From Paludicola sp. MB14-C6 (GTDB taxonomy: Bacteria; Bacillota; Clostridia; Oscillospirales; Ruminococcaceae): 64,000 nucleotides of DNA. How positions within the stretch are numbered: position 1 is the stretch's first letter; each line of letters opens with the position of its first letter. The stretch covers positions 2,232,001-2,296,000 of the forward strand of contig NZ_CP133133.1 of assembly GCF_030908625.1 (NCBI RefSeq). The letters are read 5' to 3'. A program made the translations under genes and the position numbers. Under the pieces are notes generated by a model, which saw nothing but the letters and a program-made list of their open reading frames with translations, ran no database searches and was not told the DNA's origin. Shown piece by piece: positions 62,810 through 64,000 of the stretch.

Positions 62810-64000
62810 ATGAAAAATTATCAGTCAATGTCAAAAGAAGAATTGCAAAGTGAATATGATATTTTGCTTTCTAAGTATAATGAAATGAAACAGCAAGGTC
62901 TTTCGCTTGATATGTCAAGAGGAAAACCAGCACCGGAGCAATTAGATTTAGCAATGCCAATGCTTGATATTTTAACAGGCAATGAAATGATGAATACTGA
63001 AAACGGATTTGATACAAGAAATTATGGCATATTAGACGGTATTCCCGAAGCAAAAAAATTATTTGCAGATATGCTTGAACTAAAACCAGAAAATATTTTA
63101 GTGGGTGGAAATTCAAGTTTAAATATGATGTACGATAGCGTTGCACGTTCAATGTCTTTTGGTGTAATGGGCTCAACTCCATGGAATAAGCTTGAGAAAG
63201 TGAAGTTTTTATGTCCTGTTCCTGGATACGATCGTCATTTCGCAATTTGTGAACTGTTTGGAATTGAAATGATTAATATACCAATGGATAACAAAGGCCC
63301 AAACATGGATATGGTCGAAGAGCTTGTTGCTAATGATGATAGTATTAAAGGTATTTGGTGTGTTCCTAAATATTCAAATCCATCTGGAATTACATATTCA
63401 GCTGAGGTTGTGAAACGATTTGGTGCACTAAAACCAAAAGCGAATGATTTCAGAATTTATTGGGATAATGCCTATGTAGTGCATGATTTAACAGAAACAC
63501 CTGATGAACTTGTGAATATCTATGAAGAATGTAAAAAGAATAGCAATGAAGATATGGTTTTTGAGTTTGCATCTACTTCAAAAATTAGCTTTAGTGGTGC
63601 TGGTATTGCAGTAATGGGTGCAAGTGTAGATAACTTAAATTTCATTCGCAAGCATTTGACAATTCAAACAATTGGTTTTGATAAAATGAACCAACTACGT
63701 CATGTAAAATACTATAAAGATATTAACGGCATCAAAGAGCACATGAAAAAACATAAAGAAATTATTGCTCCAAAGTTTGATGCTGTAATCAACGCATTGA
63801 ATACCAATATTGCGCCTTATGGAATAGCAACATACGAAACACCAAATGGCGGCTATTTTATTTCATTCAACACTATGAGTGGTTGCGCAAAACGTGTTGG
63901 TCAACTTTGCAAAGACGCAGGTTTGGTTATGACTCCATCCGGTGCAACATTTCCATATGGAAATGATCCTGATGATAGTAATATTCGTATTGCACCAACT
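62810..64000 (+). CDS. class I aminotransferase (aspartate/MocR-like type), cut by window end
   Basis: PLP enzyme; 397 codons are visible from the ATG at 62810 (after AGGAGGG) and the reading frame is still open at 64000. The PLP lysine is Lys258 in ASTSKISFSGAG; SRGKPAPEQLDL, NYGILDGIPEAKKLFADML, KYSNPSGITYS and YWDNAYVVHD are typical of the Aminotran_MocR branch, which includes aspartate aminotransferases of about 420-430 residues. Roughly 30 residues are probably missing. Substrate most likely aspartate/2-oxoglutarate. Confidence 0.9.
   Translation, partial: MKNYQSMSKEELQSEYDILLSKYNEMKQQGLSLDMSRGKPAPEQLDLAMPMLDILTGNEMMNTENGFDTRNYGILDGIPEAKKLFADMLELKPENILVGGNSSLNMMYDSVARSMSFGVMGSTPWNKLEKVKFLCPVPGYDRHFAICELFGIEMINIPMDNKGPNMDMVEELVANDDSIKGIWCVPKYSNPSGITYSAEVVKRFGALKPKANDFRIYWDNAYVVHDLTETPDELVNIYEECKKNSNEDMVFEFASTSKISFSGAGIAVMGASVDNLNFIRKHLTIQTIGFDKMNQLRHVKYYKDINGIKEHMKKHKEIIAPKFDAVINALNTNIAPYGIATYETPNGGYFISFNTMSGCAKRVGQLCKDAGLVMTPSGATFPYGNDPDDSNIRIAPT

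Noticed and set aside
1..64000. tRNA or rRNA genes
   Set aside because: I found no cloverleaf with a TTCGA-type loop and CCA end, and no rRNA-like conserved blocks. A tRNAscan run could still reveal one that I missed.

Overview
The window looks like chromosomal DNA from a low-GC, endospore-forming anaerobe of the Clostridia, most likely Oscillospiraceae/Ruminococcaceae-like. The evidence is AT-rich DNA with strong AGGAGG-type ribosome sites and frequent TTG starts, a SpoIID sporulation protein, rubrerythrin, acetate kinase, a GH94 disaccharide phosphorylase, a T-box leader, an HrcA/CIRCE heat-shock operon and several IS families typical of gut clostridia. The species is not determinable from the sequence alone. 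I saw no rRNA, tRNA, CRISPR array or prophage.

Layout. 0-4.5 kb: two orphan methyl-accepting chemotaxis proteins. 4.6-8.3 kb: spoIID, a lone citrate synthase and an unknown membrane protein. 8.4-12 kb: a lipoprotein / response regulator / histidine kinase operon. 12-18 kb: housekeeping genes (DUF1385, prmC, recA-recX, rimO, pgsA). 17.9-20.6 kb: a cysteine T-box controlling cysE, with cysS next to it. 20.6-23.8 kb: a PfkB sugar kinase, two tandem cyclophilin lipoproteins (the first without the usual catalytic residues) and rubrerythrin. 24-30 kb: an epimerase, an acetyltransferase, a complete IS256-family element, and a minus-strand ywlG / DUF218 / vanZ group. 30-37.5 kb: GH94 phosphorylase, a NERD protein, small membrane proteins, an M1-like peptidase, a frameshifted acetyltransferase and ackA. 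37.8-42 kb: an LCP protein, tmcAL, dispersed repeat modules around a zinc-ribbon membrane protein, and a permease. 42-47 kb: promoter-CIRCE-hrcA-grpE-dnaK-dnaJ. 47-54 kb: acetyltransferases, an SGNH hydrolase, an MBL hydrolase, an IS200-like element, an M50-like protease and asnS. 54.4-58 kb: nanE, a DUF4127 protein and a UroD-like protein. 58-61.2 kb: a nested mobile-element complex. 61.3-64 kb: a DUF3795 protein, mscL and an aminotransferase cut by the window end.

The most unusual structure is at 58.0-61.3 kb. An IS1182-family element lies between two identical 33-bp copies of a palindromic terminator hairpin, as if the whole terminator had been duplicated on insertion. Its transposase gene is split by an IS256-family element identical in length to the copy at 25.7 kb, and that element is preceded by an extra 178-bp copy of its own right end. 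The IS256 copy at 25.7 kb also sits in a terminator stem. Several genes could cooperate in amino-sugar or disaccharide use (GH94 phosphorylase, nanE, PfkB kinase, acetate kinase), but they are not in one operon and the link is inference. I found no clearly new defence or biosynthetic system. The best leads for new biology are the nanE-DUF4127-UroD-like cluster, the degenerate/intact cyclophilin pair and the M50-like protease with an alpha-helical tail.
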